This document shows, in pieces, positions 20,884 to 21,383 of a DNA stretch of 21,383 bases. The translations under genes were made by a program, and so were the position numbers. The stretch is from a virus, in the IMG/VR virus record IMGVR_UViG_3300017748_000179, positions 1 to 21,383 of that record; one strand, 5' to 3'. Each line of letters starts with the position of its first letter. Position 1 is the stretch's first letter. The notes under the pieces were generated by a model, which worked only from the letters and a program-made list of their open reading frames with translations, made no database searches and was not told the DNA's origin.

Positions 20884-21383
20884 TGGCTTTATTGAATGCA
20901 GACATACCACCTCAATATTGTAAAGTACGGAAGGAGTATCTTTATGACTTTAAAAAACATCACGGAGAAAATGAAGAATGCGTTATCTTCGGGCTCACAT
21001 CTATGGCAGGAGCTGCAACACTATTTCACATTATGTTACCAAATGGTGCGGTCTTTTTTAGACTGCCTATATCAGCGTTTTTTCAAAAAGAATTTGACAG
21101 AAAAGATGTGCCAGATATGCAAGTGGACACCCTTCAGCTGTGGAACAGCTTTAGTTATTATCCTAGTGTGCATATGTTTAATTATCTAACATCACAGCGC
21201 GGTAAATATTTCGGAAAAGATAAAAAATTATACTATGGTGAATATCTGTTCACCATTGATTGGTGTCATCCTGAAAGTAATATTTTGGATACTGAACACA
21301 GTGAGATTCCTCATGAGCATAAGTGTGGACATGTGTTGGCTCTTGATAATGGCAATTATGCTATTCAGCCTAATAATAGGATC
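20883..21383 (+). CDS. Hypothetical protein downstream of the polymerase, cut by window end
   Basis: An open frame of 167 codons without stop runs from ATG 20883 (TAATG overlap with the polymerase stop) to the right edge. It begins MALLNADIPPQYCKVRKEYL and continues HHGENEECVIFGLTSMAG, FFRLPISAFFQK, FSYYPSVHMFNYL, KYFGKDKKLYYGEYLFTIDW and HKCGHVLALDNGNYAIQPNN. It is aromatic-rich and soluble-looking, and resembles conserved hypothetical proteins following replication genes in marine phages; no function known to me. This frame is preferred over a 97-codon frame starting at 20896, which is out of register with the polymerase stop, has a non-phage-like composition and no start support. Confidence 0.7.
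   Translation, partial: MALLNADIPPQYCKVRKEYLYDFKKHHGENEECVIFGLTSMAGAATLFHIMLPNGAVFFRLPISAFFQKEFDRKDVPDMQVDTLQLWNSFSYYPSVHMFNYLTSQRGKYFGKDKKLYYGEYLFTIDWCHPESNILDTEHSEIPHEHKCGHVLALDNGNYAIQPNNRI

Noticed and set aside
20896-21189. 97-codon plus-strand open frame ending in a hydrophobic segment, a possible membrane protein
   Set aside because: It lies in another frame over a longer open gene (20883 to the window end) that is coupled to the polymerase stop and has normal phage-like composition. The hydrophobic end is an artefact of reading out of frame.
1-21383. tRNA genes, CRISPR arrays, integrase/attachment sites, insertion sequences, toxin-antitoxin pairs
   Set aside because: No cloverleaf-like segment, regularly spaced repeat array, recombinase motif, terminal inverted repeat pair or toxin-like gene pair was seen; nearly all bases are accounted for by the genes listed, and no gap over 300 bases exists.

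Overview
This window looks like part of an AT-rich (about one third G+C by eye), tightly packed genome of a tailed phage, most likely a short-tailed (podovirus-like) marine phage of the kind that infects SAR11/Pelagibacter-type bacteria. The host and habitat are inferred. They rest on the low-GC codon bias, the family-A DNA polymerase with leucine at the key motif B position, the SpeD-like gene next to the lysin, and structural genes of a style common in marine viral genomes. I saw no integrase, RNA polymerase, terminase, capsid gene, tRNA, rRNA, CRISPR array or insertion sequence. Both ends are cut inside genes.

Layout. Positions 1-11056 (+) hold virion genes: the tail end of an upstream structural gene, a fibre/appendage-like protein, a 749-aa tail nozzle/stabilisation-like protein, three small proteins, and four proteins that look like the internal core/ejection set of T7-like phages (347, 247, 504 and 1282 aa). 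Positions 11058-11728 (+) form a lysis pair: a 64-aa one-helix membrane protein (holin/XhlA-like candidate) and an M15-type peptidase lysin. A SpeD-like pyruvoyl decarboxylase homologue follows at 11738-12115 (+). Positions 12112-13742 (-) are an inverted two-gene island: an SNF2-type translocase and a 68-aa orphan protein. From 13810 to the right edge (+) runs a DNA replication block: two small conserved-type proteins, a 256-aa candidate ssDNA-binding protein, an archaeo-eukaryotic-type primase, a small coiled-coil-like protein, a UvrD-like SF1 helicase, a DUF3310 protein, a family-A DNA polymerase with proofreading domain, and a hypothetical gene cut by the window end.

How it works together. 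The plus-strand genes abut or overlap by 1-4 bases (TAATG, ATGA, GTGA junctions), so they are probably co-transcribed and translationally coupled in long operons. The primase, SF1 helicase, polymerase and candidate SSB could form a compact replisome. The internal proteins probably travel in the capsid and help eject the genome. The membrane protein and peptidase release progeny. The SpeD homologue and the inverted SNF2 cassette are accessory functions placed exactly between lysis and replication blocks.

Points most worth a second look: the SpeD homologue lacks the glutamate normally preceding its self-cleavage serine; the SNF2 island is bounded by overlapping stop codons on one side and an inverted-repeat promoter region on the other; a 26-base near-perfect palindrome with a GGCCGGCC core lies inside a coding sequence; and the polymerase carries leucine at the Phe762-equivalent site.
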